From positions 1 to 34,824 of the forward strand of contig CAMZFU010000004.1 of the NCBI GenBank assembly GCA_947306185.1: a stretch of DNA of 34,824 bases. The letters run 5' to 3'. This stretch comes from an uncultured Pseudomonadota bacterium (GTDB lineage Bacteria; Pseudomonadota; Alphaproteobacteria; Rs-D84). The position numbers and the translations under genes are program-made. Below the pieces are notes generated by a model that worked only from the letters and a program-made list of their open reading frames with translations, was not told the DNA's origin and made no database searches. This document shows positions 1-7,709 of the stretch, in pieces (the first letter of the stretch is position 1; every line of letters begins with the position of its first letter).

Positions 1-1
1 C

Positions 2-535
2 TCTATATTCGGGAACCTTAGCGAACAAGCCGTATTGGGAATTCAAACCTCCAAGGGCACGACGATTGAACTTGGGATAATCGGTGCATACGGCGAAGGA
101 TTCTTCATTGTTCCAAATCCAAATCAAGCAGATTTTTGGGCCAAAGTAAGACAATTTTTTGTGATAGACGGGTGGAAATTCGTGTTGTCGACCGCCACAG
201 AAATCGGTAATACGAATAAAATCTTTGCAACCGCAACCGCGGTTAATGGTCCAATTGGTATAACTGGTGGTGGCAACTATAATTTTGACACCAATGTCTT
301 TAATGGATTTGTTCGTGGTGCATATACCACCAGTAATGGTATGACATATATATTACAGGGACTTAAAAAGGACAAAACATACTCTATCCTGCTTGGGGCC
401 AGTAAAAATGGTGTCCAAGGTTTCATAGGCGTTGATAATATAACCACAACACAAACAGATACCCCCGAATTTATATCAACCCCAACGGTCAATGTTGGTA
501 TAAGTTATAATTTTAGCAGAAGTAAGACACTATAA
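2..535 (+). CDS. C-terminal part of an outer-membrane beta-barrel protein (partial)
   Basis: The reading frame is open from base 2, with no convincing start inside the window, so the gene begins upstream. The visible 177 residues alternate short hydrophobic/polar strands with Gly/Asn/Thr-rich turns. They end in an aromatic-rich strand (GISYNF) followed by a short SRSKTL tail, as in autotransporter or porin-type barrels. It would be the C-terminal, membrane-inserted part of an outer-membrane protein. An in-frame TTG at 35 is not a likely start because the barrel-like pattern runs through it. The passenger and exact family cannot be judged. A strong terminator follows directly. Confidence 0.6.
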   Translation, partial: SIFGNLSEQAVLGIQTSKGTTIELGIIGAYGEGFFIVPNPNQADFWAKVRQFFVIDGWKFVLSTATEIGNTNKIFATATAVNGPIGITGGGNYNFDTNVFNGFVRGAYTTSNGMTYILQGLKKDKTYSILLGASKNGVQGFIGVDNITTTQTDTPEFISTPTVNVGISYNFSRSKTL

Positions 536-539
536 AACA

Positions 540-563
540 ACGGTCGCGTTTGCGACCGTTTTT
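540..563 (+). terminator. Rho-independent terminator after the barrel gene
   Basis: A perfect 8-bp stem (ACGGTCGC at 540-547 with GCGACCGT at 552-559) has a 4-nt GTTT loop and is followed by a T run. It begins 4 nt after the stop codon of the barrel gene. Confidence 0.9.
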
Positions 564-591
564 AATTATCACTAATCACTTACACTAACAA

Positions 592-1035
592 CTATCTTTT
601 AATCATCGAAATTGCGTTTTCCAATATTACGCGGGCGGCATTCGAATCTAACTTTTCCTTAATATCGCGAATGCGGACGCGTCCCATCTGTTCTTGGGCG
701 GCGGTGGACGACAATGTTTCATCTATCAAGGCAATCGGCAATTCCGTTGCATGCGACAATTTATCCACAAATGTGCGTACCATAGTTGTGGTTTCAGAAT
801 CTGTACCGTCCATACGCAGTGGCAACCCAACCACAATTCCACCAATTTTTTCGGTATTTATAATTTCACAAATCTTTTTAATTAAATCATCTGGTTTATT
901 TATGAATATTGGGTCACGTACAAAGACAAATTCACGTGTTTCATCGGACACCGCAACCCCGGTGCGTCGCGCCCCCCAATCAATTCCCAACAAACGCCCT
1001 TTTGCGTTAAAACCCTTGAAATCCACCAAAATCAT
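592..1035 (-). CDS. ruvX: RuvX/YqgF family nuclease, 147 aa
   Basis: RuvX/YqgF proteins have an RNase H-like fold. They act as Holliday-junction resolvases and/or in 5' maturation of pre-16S rRNA. The protein opens with the RNase H-type first strand GIDWGARRTGVAVSD (acidic residue near D19) and continues with IVVGLPLRMDG and an IDETLSS segment carrying further acidic residues. The length is usual for the family. The ATG at 1035 is preferred over an upstream in-frame ATG at 1119 because an AAAGGTGA ribosome site sits just upstream, and the longer form would run into gatC. The gene is divergent from gatC with only 37 nt between the two starts. Confidence 0.92.
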   Translation of the reverse strand: MILVDFKGFNAKGRLLGIDWGARRTGVAVSDETREFVFVRDPIFINKPDDLIKKICEIINTEKIGGIVVGLPLRMDGTDSETTTMVRTFVDKLSHATELPIALIDETLSSTAAQEQMGRVRIRDIKEKLDSNAARVILENAISMIKR

Positions 1036-1043
1036 TGTATAAT
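1016..1043 (+). promoter_or_regulatory. Promoter of the gatC-gatA cluster
   Basis: TTGAAA (1016-1021), a 16-nt spacer and a perfect TATAAT (1038-1043), 29 nt before the gatC ATG. It overlaps the 5' end of ruvX on the other strand. Sequence match only. Confidence 0.65.
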
Positions 1044-1072
1044 CACCTTTACATATAAATATAGGATTAGAA

Positions 1073-1369
1073 ATGGCATTTAGCAAGCAACAATTACATA
1101 AATTCGCCGATCTTATCAAGATTGATATTCAAGACGAAAAATTAGAACAAATGAACATAGATTCCGTGGTGGAATGGTTGGACAAGATTCAACAAATTGA
1201 CACAGCAGGCATTGAGCCAATGTTGAATCCGGCACAACATCCCCTGCCCCGTCGTGCAGACGTGGTTACCGACGGTGGTATTCGTGATGCGGTGTTGGCC
1301 AATTCACCTGACAAGGCAGGTGTATCACGTGGATACTTTGCGGTTCCAAAGGTTATGGATGGCGATTAA
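1073..1369 (+). CDS. gatC: Asp-tRNA(Asn)/Glu-tRNA(Gln) amidotransferase subunit C
   Basis: GatC is the small stabilising subunit of the GatCAB amidotransferase, which converts mischarged Glu-tRNA(Gln) and Asp-tRNA(Asn) to the cognate amidated forms. The 98-residue length is typical. The pattern of an N-terminal helical part, VVEWLDKIQQIDTAGIEPM, then HPLPRRADVV and a C-terminal YFAVPKV matches the family well. It is the first gene of a plus-strand cluster that also carries gatA and gatB. The start has an AGGA-type site about 8 nt upstream. Confidence 0.95.
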   Translation: MAFSKQQLHKFADLIKIDIQDEKLEQMNIDSVVEWLDKIQQIDTAGIEPMLNPAQHPLPRRADVVTDGGIRDAVLANSPDKAGVSRGYFAVPKVMDGD

Positions 1370-1375
1370 GTAACA

Positions 1376-1777
1376 ATGAAACGTAACAATCTGTACAATT
1401 TTACACCAGAAGAATTAAGCAAACCTATTTCAGAGTTGGGTGTGGTGTTTCGTGCGCAAAATGTTCTGGATCGATTAGAGATAAATACTTTGGGCGAACT
1501 GGTTGAACTTGTCGAAAATCATAACATTGTCAAAATCTATGGCATGGGGCATGTTCGTGCAAATGATATATTGGATAAACTTGCCGAAATACAAAATCCT
1601 GAATATAATGCAAAACAAGAACAATGCAAATTGTTGCAATCGCACATTGATGAAATTGGTAAGCAAATCAAAGCCCACGACGAAGCAATCGCCGCCCTGG
1701 ATGCCGAAGCAGAATTTTATCGCGCCCAAATAGCAATACTAAATAACACATATCAAAAAAAAATACGAAAAAGATAA
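1376..1777 (+). CDS. RpoA C-terminal-domain-like helix-hairpin-helix protein with coiled coil
   Basis: Residues about 20-70 (from ISELGVVFRAQNVLDR through INTLGELVEL to YGMGHVRANDILDKL) follow the pattern of the RNA polymerase alpha-subunit C-terminal domain: an initial helix with a conserved Arg, the IxTxxEL turn, and a helix-hairpin-helix with G-x-G. Residues about 75-125 are predicted helical and charged, likely a coiled coil, and the tail is basic. There is no alpha N-terminal assembly domain, so it cannot be the polymerase subunit itself. It starts 6 nt after gatC and is probably co-transcribed. Its role is unknown; DNA or RNA binding, or contact with a polymerase-like partner, is inference. 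Confidence 0.6.
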   Translation: MKRNNLYNFTPEELSKPISELGVVFRAQNVLDRLEINTLGELVELVENHNIVKIYGMGHVRANDILDKLAEIQNPEYNAKQEQCKLLQSHIDEIGKQIKAHDEAIAALDAEAEFYRAQIAILNNTYQKKIRKR

Positions 1778-1795
1778 TATATCAGGAATCGAAAT

Positions 1796-2422
1796 ATGTC
1801 ACATAAAATTAATCCGAACTACAAATTAAAACTGAACCAGATAGATGCCCAACTGGACATGTTACGTGACAATAACGAAGAAAAAGAAGTGGCATTAATG
1901 GAGAAATTTGAAAATCGCCTTTCTGATAATTTCTTGCAAGATTCCATAGCAACAACGCATGAAGATTATGATTACCTAGAATTTTTATCGCAAATTGCTG
2001 CAGATTACGACCGTGCACAAAAGAAATTAACGGCACAACGCGCTGCGTTGTTCTTGGTAGCAACCCATATCGCACGTCGTGGCAAACCATTACATATCGC
2101 GCATGCCACAACGCAACTGGAACAACTTGGTTTGGATGGTGAACGCACATCAACAACAATGAAACAATCTATGTATTGTCCACCAATACTGCATGCCGAT
2201 GCAAACTTGCATCAGGAATTATATCAATGCTACGGCATAAAATTATTAGATATAAGTTATGCATTAGCCATTTTAAACGATGCATTTCATGCAGGAATGG
2301 ATTATAACGATAAAAAATTGTCAATGCTGGTTAAAGAATTTAATTTATTCAATCTTTCAGATTTTGATACAGTAAACAGATCACGCACACCTATAACCGA
2401 CAGCGCATTGGATAATGGATGA
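1796..2422 (+). CDS. Unrecognised 208-aa protein
   Basis: I do not recognise this protein. It is charged and probably mostly alpha-helical, with no signal peptide or membrane segment, so likely cytoplasmic. The first 90 residues contain long Glu/Lys/Asp-rich helices. A middle part (about 85-140) has a hydrophobic helix followed by IAHATTQLEQLGLDG. The last third ends in an acidic, Ser/Thr-rich tail. It lies 18 nt after the RpoA-CTD-like gene, and its stop overlaps the start of a 48-codon ORF, so it belongs to the gatC-gatA transcription unit. Codon use matches its neighbours. Confidence 0.6.
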   Translation: MSHKINPNYKLKLNQIDAQLDMLRDNNEEKEVALMEKFENRLSDNFLQDSIATTHEDYDYLEFLSQIAADYDRAQKKLTAQRAALFLVATHIARRGKPLHIAHATTQLEQLGLDGERTSTTMKQSMYCPPILHADANLHQELYQCYGIKLLDISYALAILNDAFHAGMDYNDKKLSMLVKEFNLFNLSDFDTVNRSRTPITDSALDNG

Positions 2423-2561
2423 TGCATTGGATGCGATGAAAGATTACGTATATACCTCAAATGATTATAAAGAAGCAACTGCGCGTAAAATTATCAACAA
2501 AATTAACGTATTTCGTGATAAACTTTATGAACATAGTCAACTACAAGCAAGACCTTTTTAA
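2415..2561 (+). CDS. Small 48-aa protein, translationally coupled
   Basis: An ATG at 2415 overlaps the stop of the upstream gene by 8 nt and opens a 48-codon frame ending at TAA 2559-2561. The product is charged and likely helical (start MDDALDAMKDYVYTSNDYKE, then Lys/Arg/Ile-rich), ending in ARPF. The frame fills the space to gatA almost exactly, leaving 23 nt that hold the gatA ribosome site. Overlap and position favour a real coupled small gene, or a displaced C-terminal part of the upstream gene. No homologue is recognised. Confidence 0.45.
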   Translation: MDDALDAMKDYVYTSNDYKEATARKIINKINVFRDKLYEHSQLQARPF

Positions 2562-2584
2562 TATAAGAAAAACAGGAAGAAGAA

Positions 2585-4051
2585 ATGATAGACCTAACCA
2601 TAACCGAAGCATTAAGCAAATTGAAATCCGGTGAAATCAGTGCGACCGACCTGACGCGTGCGCATTTAGATAGAATTGAAAAATATAATCCAGCATTAAA
2701 CGCGTATATTACGGTTACGGCCGAACGTGCCATGGCGGATGCGGCCGCGGCAGACGAACGTATTAAAAATGGTACTGCGTTGCCGTTGGATGGGATTCCA
2801 ATTGCGATGAAGGATTTGTTCGCGACACGTGGTATTCGCACAACCGCGGCATCGCATATGTTGGAAAACTTTATTCCGGAATATGAATCAACCGTTTCAC
2901 AAAAATTTATCGATAGCGGTACTGTGTTGCTTGGGAAATCAAACCTGGACGAATTCGCAATGGGAACTTTTTCCAAAACATCATATTTTGGTGCACCGGT
3001 AAATCCATGGCAACGTGAAAAGAATCTTACCGCCGGTGGTTCATCAGGCGGTTCAACATCCGCCGTGGCATCGGGTATGGCAATGGGTGCAACCGGAACA
3101 GACACCGGTGGTTCAATTCGTTTTCCATCTTCTATTACCGGGCTTGTTGGGCTGAAACCAACATATGGGTTATGTTCCCGCTGGGGATGCGTTGCATTCG
3201 CATCAAGTTTGGATACCCCCGGTCCAATCGCACGTACTGTTGATGATGCAGCATTATTATTATCGGCAATGGCGGGACACGATAACAAAGATTCAACCAG
3301 CGCAGATGTTAAATTAACCTTAACCGCACCGTTGCAACCAATTTTGGGTAACGGTAAAAAATTACGCATCGGTGCTATCAAAGAATTCGCAAACGTAAAA
3401 ATTTCTGACGATATGCAAAAACTGTTCAACGCGCGCTTAAATGATTTGAAATCAGTGGGTGCAGAAATTGTCGAAGTTTCAATTCCAAATATCTTGGATG
3501 CGTTGGCTGCATATTATATCATCGCCCCAGCCGAAGCTTCTTCTAACCTGGCACGATATGATGGTGTACGTTATGGTCTGCGTGTCGAAGGGGCCGACAT
3601 TTACGACACATTTAAAAAGACACGCGCCGCCGGCTTTGGTGACGAAGTAAAGCGTCGTATGATTATTGGTACTGCGGTGTTGTCATCTGAATCATACGAA
3701 GTTTATTTTATGCAGGCTGCACGTGTTCGTCGCCTGATTGCTGATGCGTTTAACAGGGCATTCGAACAATGTGATTTGATTGTATGTCCATCCGGTGCCG
3801 GAACGGCACTGCCGTTGGCATCTGATTTAACGCCGTTGGAATATTATGCTTTGGATTTATTTACGGTGGCAATGAACTTGGCTGGCATCCCAGCAGTAAG
3901 CGTTCCATGTGGTATGGCATCAAATAACCTGCCCCTTGGGATGCAGGTTGTAGGCAAAATGTTTGATGATGTCCGTGTATTGCAATTGGCAAAGCATATT
4001 GAACAATTTGCAAACATAGACAATCGTCCAACAAAGATAATGGGGGAATAA
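2585..4051 (+). CDS. gatA: Glutamyl-tRNA(Gln) amidotransferase subunit A
   Basis: GatA is the glutaminase/amidase subunit of GatCAB and passes ammonia from Gln to GatB. The 488-residue protein has the full amidase signature: Lys76 in IPIAMKD, Ser153 in the GGSSGGS loop and Ser177 in TDTGGSIR. These form the Ser-cisSer-Lys triad expected from the family. The length is normal. An AGGAAGAAG site precedes the ATG. Three unrecognised genes separate it from gatC, and an antisense tRNA-Phe separates it from gatB. Confidence 0.97.
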   Translation: MIDLTITEALSKLKSGEISATDLTRAHLDRIEKYNPALNAYITVTAERAMADAAAADERIKNGTALPLDGIPIAMKDLFATRGIRTTAASHMLENFIPEYESTVSQKFIDSGTVLLGKSNLDEFAMGTFSKTSYFGAPVNPWQREKNLTAGGSSGGSTSAVASGMAMGATGTDTGGSIRFPSSITGLVGLKPTYGLCSRWGCVAFASSLDTPGPIARTVDDAALLLSAMAGHDNKDSTSADVKLTLTAPLQPILGNGKKLRIGAIKEFANVKISDDMQKLFNARLNDLKSVGAEIVEVSIPNILDALAAYYIIAPAEASSNLARYDGVRYGLRVEGADIYDTFKKTRAAGFGDEVKRRMIIGTAVLSSESYEVYFMQAARVRRLIADAFNRAFEQCDLIVCPSGAGTALPLASDLTPLEYYALDLFTVAMNLAGIPAVSVPCGMASNNLPLGMQVVGKMFDDVRVLQLAKHIEQFANIDNRPTKIMGE

Positions 4052-4055
4052 AAAA

Positions 4056-4131
4056 TGGTGGCCAGAAGTGGAATCGAACCACTGACACAGGGATTTTCAG
4101 TCCCTTGCTCTACCAACTGAGCTATCTGGCC
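4056..4131 (-). tRNA. tRNA-Phe (anticodon GAA)
   Basis: On the minus strand a 76-nt cloverleaf begins GGCCAGA and ends TCTGGCC-A-CCA, giving a full 7-bp acceptor stem. The D arm is AGCTCAGTTGGTAGAGC and the T arm contains GGTTCGATTCC. The anticodon loop CTGAAAA reads GAA, hence Phe. CCA is encoded. A run of six T follows immediately after CCA, which may help termination. The gene lies between gatA and gatB on the opposite strand, starting only 5 nt after the gatA stop. Confidence 0.97.
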
Positions 4132-4144
4132 ATCCGTGGGACAT

Positions 4145-4173
4145 ATAATAAGATACAAAAAACAAAAAAGCAA
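4145..4173 (-). promoter_or_regulatory. Promoter of tRNA-Phe
   Basis: On the minus strand, TTGCTT (4173-4168), a 17-nt spacer and TATTAT (4150-4145) place a start about 7 nt before the tRNA 5' end. The overlapping plus-strand TATAAT (4144-4149) could serve gatB, but I see no good -35 for it. Confidence 0.55.
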
Positions 4174-4185
4174 GGAAAAAGAAAA

Positions 4186-5706
4186 ATGTTTACGATAAAA
4201 GGCAAAACAGGTGATTGGGAAGTGGTTGTCGGGTTAGAAACTCATATAGAGGTTCTATCCAAAAGTAAATTATTTAGTGGCGCGTCTGCGGACTATAATC
4301 CAACCGTTGCACCGAACACCCAGGTTTCCATGGTCGACGTTGCTATGCCTGGGATGTTGCCGGTTTTGAACGAATACTGTGTAGAACAAGCAATTAAGTT
4401 TGGTTTGGGTATTAATGCAGAAATCGCACACAACAGCCGTTTCGCACGTAAACAATATTTCTATCCCGACCTGCCCCAGGGATATCAGATTACCCAGGCA
4501 ACCGGCGAACCAGCCGTGGTCAACAATGGGTGGATTGAAATTATGTCAGATGATGGCAAACCCAAAAAGATTCTTATTGAACGCGCCCACATGGAACAAG
4601 ACGCAGCAAAAAATAAACACGATATGCATCCGGCAAAATCATTTGTCGACTTTAACAGAACTGGGGTGATGTTGCTTGAAATTGTGACCGCATTGGACAC
4701 AAAAAATCCAGAAAATAATTCATATATTACATCCCCGGACGAAGCAGAAAGATATCTGCGCCAAATTCGTGAAATAGCACGTGCATTAGGAATATCCAAG
4801 GCGAATATGGAAGAAGGTTCTATGCGTGCCGACGTAAATGTATCTGTGCGTCCGGTCGGTGCAAAATATTTTAATGAACGTTGCGAAATCAAAAATATGG
4901 TATCGTTCAAATTCATTAAAACCGCTATTGAATATGAAGCAAAACGGCAAATTGAAATACTTGAAAATGGTGGTCAAATAGACCGTTGCACAATGCGTTT
5001 CAACCAAGGTGATGGGACAACAACAGTTCAACGCAGCAAAGAAGATGCATTGGATTATCGTTATTTCCCAGACCCGGATTTGTTGCCATTAATTATCACC
5101 GATGAACAAATTGAACGCATACGCAAAACTATGCCGGAATTACCGGCGGCGACACGCACACGATATATTGAAAAGTTCGGCCTGCCGGAATATGATGCAG
5201 CAAGACTTACCGAAACCGTGGATATATCGCATTGGTTCGATGCGGCGGTTGGCGGCAAAGCTGAACGTGCCAAGGGCGTTGCAAATTGGATGATTTCCGA
5301 ATTGTTCGCACACCCGGAAAACTATGATATCACAAATGAAAAGTCCGGTATCGTTGATGGAATGCGCATTATCACACCATCCGATTTGGCTGAATTGGTT
5401 GATATGGTCGCTGCATCTGAAATCAATGGTAAACAGGCCAAGGACATATTTATAAAGATGTTGGACGGCGAAGACGGCACACCACGTGCAATCGCCGACA
5501 AGTTCGGCATGAAGCAAATCACCGACACCGGTGCCATTGAACAAATTATCGACGAAGTTATTGCGAATAACCCTGGACAGGTTGAACAATATAAATCTGG
5601 TAAAGTTGGGTTACTTGGGTTCTTTGTCGGCAATGTTATGAAAGCATCCGGCGGAAAGGCGAACCCGGCAATTGTGAACGAATTAATAAAGAAAAAATTG
5701 GGGTAA
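4186..5706 (+). CDS. gatB: Aspartyl/glutamyl-tRNA amidotransferase subunit B
   Basis: GatB binds the mischarged tRNA and performs kinase and transamidase chemistry within GatCAB. The protein starts with WEVVVGLETHIEV and carries the family blocks DLPQGYQITQ, FNRTGVMLLEIVTA and ANMEEGSMRADVNVSVR. The C-terminal helical YqeY-like tRNA-binding domain ends in NPAIVNELIKKKLG. It has 506 residues, close to the usual length. The ATG at 4186 has an AAGGA site 9 nt upstream; an earlier in-frame start would lie inside the tRNA-Phe gene and is rejected. The next gene begins 3 nt after its stop. Confidence 0.97.
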   Translation: MFTIKGKTGDWEVVVGLETHIEVLSKSKLFSGASADYNPTVAPNTQVSMVDVAMPGMLPVLNEYCVEQAIKFGLGINAEIAHNSRFARKQYFYPDLPQGYQITQATGEPAVVNNGWIEIMSDDGKPKKILIERAHMEQDAAKNKHDMHPAKSFVDFNRTGVMLLEIVTALDTKNPENNSYITSPDEAERYLRQIREIARALGISKANMEEGSMRADVNVSVRPVGAKYFNERCEIKNMVSFKFIKTAIEYEAKRQIEILENGGQIDRCTMRFNQGDGTTTVQRSKEDALDYRYFPDPDLLPLIITDEQIERIRKTMPELPAATRTRYIEKFGLPEYDAARLTETVDISHWFDAAVGGKAERAKGVANWMISELFAHPENYDITNEKSGIVDGMRIITPSDLAELVDMVAASEINGKQAKDIFIKMLDGEDGTPRAIADKFGMKQITDTGAIEQIIDEVIANNPGQVEQYKSGKVGLLGFFVGNVMKASGGKANPAIVNELIKKKLG

Positions 5707-5709
5707 AAT

Positions 5710-6222
5710 ATGCCAGAAATTCTTGCCTTTATATCACCAGATGCCGATCGCGCAATGCGTGAACACCTTATGTTACTGTTCTATATGCGGGGTATCGCGG
5801 TAACTGATGATATGAAACGCGCAACAATTGTTGTTATGCCCAAAGACAAACAGAATATGAACGCCCCATTACATGAAGAAATGCACCAAACGGAGCATAC
5901 TATTCAGCGTTTGAAAGGTACCGAACCAAATATGGACGCATCATCGTCGCATAAAGTAACAGAAAAAGAATACCTTTTAAGACTTTTGGAATACGCTGAA
6001 CAGAATCTGGATGTAACATCGTTGCGCAAAGAAATAGAAGAAAAGCAATATATTTATAGAAGGTTGGAACATGCACCTGAGATATTTGATATGGTTATTC
6101 CAACACAACAACGAAAGAACAAACATAAAAAATCGTTTGCGCATAGCACGACATTAAAAAAATATAATTGTGCCAAGACAAACTATGCGCAAAGATTTTT
6201 CAACAGGACAACATGTAAATAA
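5710..6222 (+). CDS. Unrecognised 170-aa protein
   Basis: I do not recognise this protein. The first 45 residues (start MPEILAFISPDADRAM, later ATIVVMPKD) look like a small alpha/beta unit. Residues about 55-130 are rich in Glu, Lys, Gln and Leu and look like a long helix or coiled coil. The tail from about 133 is strongly basic. The start is 3 nt after the gatB stop, so it should be co-translated with gatB. The basic tail could bind nucleic acid, but that is inference. Confidence 0.55.
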   Translation: MPEILAFISPDADRAMREHLMLLFYMRGIAVTDDMKRATIVVMPKDKQNMNAPLHEEMHQTEHTIQRLKGTEPNMDASSSHKVTEKEYLLRLLEYAEQNLDVTSLRKEIEEKQYIYRRLEHAPEIFDMVIPTQQRKNKHKKSFAHSTTLKKYNCAKTNYAQRFFNRTTCK

Positions 6223-6239
6223 AACAAAAGGGGTAAAAA

Positions 6240-6401
6240 ATGGAAGCACAAAGAATAGAAATGGTTTATGACATAATATTGGGACCAAGTTATAGATTGG
6301 TACCATTGTATTTACCAGAAATAGCACCAACCGGTGTCGTTCAAGAAATTCATTCCACCAAGGCCAATAACGCAATGAGAAATTACGGCAAAAGAAAATA
6401 A
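6240..6401 (+). CDS. Small 53-aa protein just before miaB
   Basis: An ATG at 6240 with an AGGGG site upstream opens a 53-codon frame whose TAA (6399-6401) directly abuts the miaB ATG. It begins MEAQRIEMVYDIILG and has a middle of hydrophobic and Pro residues and a basic end (MRNYGKRK). The exact fit between its neighbours and the ribosome site support it as a real small gene. No family is recognised. Confidence 0.5.
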   Translation: MEAQRIEMVYDIILGPSYRLVPLYLPEIAPTGVVQEIHSTKANNAMRNYGKRK

Positions 6402-7709
6402 ATGAAAAAATACTTTATTAAAACTTTTGGTTGTCAAATGAACGTATACGACAGTTGGCGCATCGCCGCAATGCTGGACGCACGTGGAATGTGCGCAACC
6501 AAAAATGTTGCGGACGCCGACATAATTATACTAAACACATGTTCTGTTCGTGAAAAAGCAACCAATAAAGTATTTTCCGAACTGGGGCGCATACGCGATG
6601 TAAAAAAAACAGATGCATTGTTTGGAATTGTTGGTTGCGTCGCACGGGAATCCGGCGCAACAGCATTTCATAGAATGCCTGATTTGAATTTTGTTTTGGG
6701 GCCGCAAAGTTATCATCGCTTGCCCCAGATTTTGGAAAACCCTGATGCAAAATTATTAAACATTGACCTTGGCGGTCTTGAAAAATTTGATGAGATGCCA
6801 CAAATTGTCAATGCGCCAACCGTATCATATATTCCAATCCAAGAAGGCTGCAACCACTGCTGTACATATTGCATTGTCCCGTATACACGTGGGCCGGAGC
6901 TTTCGCGTTCATATGATGATGTCATACGCGACACTGCTATGGCCGCACAAACAGGCGCAGTCGAGATTTGTTTTCTTGGTCAAAATGTAAATGGTTATAA
7001 ATACACCGATGAAAATGGTAAAGTATTTCGGTTGTCTGATTTAATTCGTGCCACGGCAAAAATGCCAGAAATCCAACGTATACGTTTTACATCCAGTTAT
7101 CCAACCGAAATGACAGATGATTTGATTGAAATGTTCAGAACAGAACCAAAACTCTTGCCGTTTCTGAATATGCCAATCCAAAGTGGATCACCCGATGTAT
7201 TAAAACGTATGAACCGTCCATATAGTTTAGATTCGTATGTTGAAATAATAAACAAACTGCGTAATGCGCGTCCAGACATTCAGATTTCAAGTGATTTTAT
7301 CGTCGGATTTCCCGGTGAAACAGATGCTGATTTTGCACAAACATTGGAAATTGCAAAACGCATTCGTTATATAAATTCATATTCGTTTAAATATTCTCCA
7401 CGTCCGCATACGGCGGCGGCATTGATGTCCGACCAGGTTCCGGAAAATATTAAACGTGAACGTCTTGCGATACTTGACTCTCAACTTAATGAAATTCAGC
7501 GCGATTTTAATGAAACATGCATCGGAAAGACACTTACCTGTCTATGTGAAGGCGCCGACAAAACTGGTCGCCATTTAATCTATCGCACACCTTATATGCA
7601 ACAATGTATCGTCGCATATCCAAAAGACGGTGCACCATTAACAATGGCGAACATAAAAATCACCGCGGCAAATCGTGCATCACTGCGCGGCGAATATGTG
7701 AAAGATTAA
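6402..7709 (+). CDS. miaB: tRNA-2-methylthio-N6-dimethylallyladenosine synthase
   Basis: MiaB is a radical-SAM methylthiotransferase that modifies i6A37 of tRNAs reading UNN codons. The N-terminal domain carries the cluster cysteines C11 (FGCQMN), C47 (NTCSVR) and C79 (VGCVA). The radical-SAM motif is C150-x3-C154-x2-C157. FLGQNVNGY and SSDFIVGFPGETDADF are typical MiaB blocks, and a TRAM-like domain fills the last 65 residues. At 435 residues it has the usual length. Its start abuts the preceding small gene, and its stop overlaps the convergent autotransporter-like gene by 4 nt. Confidence 0.96.
   Translation: MKKYFIKTFGCQMNVYDSWRIAAMLDARGMCATKNVADADIIILNTCSVREKATNKVFSELGRIRDVKKTDALFGIVGCVARESGATAFHRMPDLNFVLGPQSYHRLPQILENPDAKLLNIDLGGLEKFDEMPQIVNAPTVSYIPIQEGCNHCCTYCIVPYTRGPELSRSYDDVIRDTAMAAQTGAVEICFLGQNVNGYKYTDENGKVFRLSDLIRATAKMPEIQRIRFTSSYPTEMTDDLIEMFRTEPKLLPFLNMPIQSGSPDVLKRMNRPYSLDSYVEIINKLRNARPDIQISSDFIVGFPGETDADFAQTLEIAKRIRYINSYSFKYSPRPHTAAALMSDQVPENIKRERLAILDSQLNEIQRDFNETCIGKTLTCLCEGADKTGRHLIYRTPYMQQCIVAYPKDGAPLTMANIKITAANRASLRGEYVKD

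Noticed and set aside
2503..3429. 308-codon minus-strand frame within gatA
   Set aside because: It is a shadow of gatA, which has all catalytic motifs; the antisense frame shows no recognisable domain or start signal.
4105..4185. Extended N terminus of gatB beginning in the tRNA
   Set aside because: The extra residues are the antisense of tRNA-Phe; the ATG at 4186 has a proper ribosome site and family N terminus.
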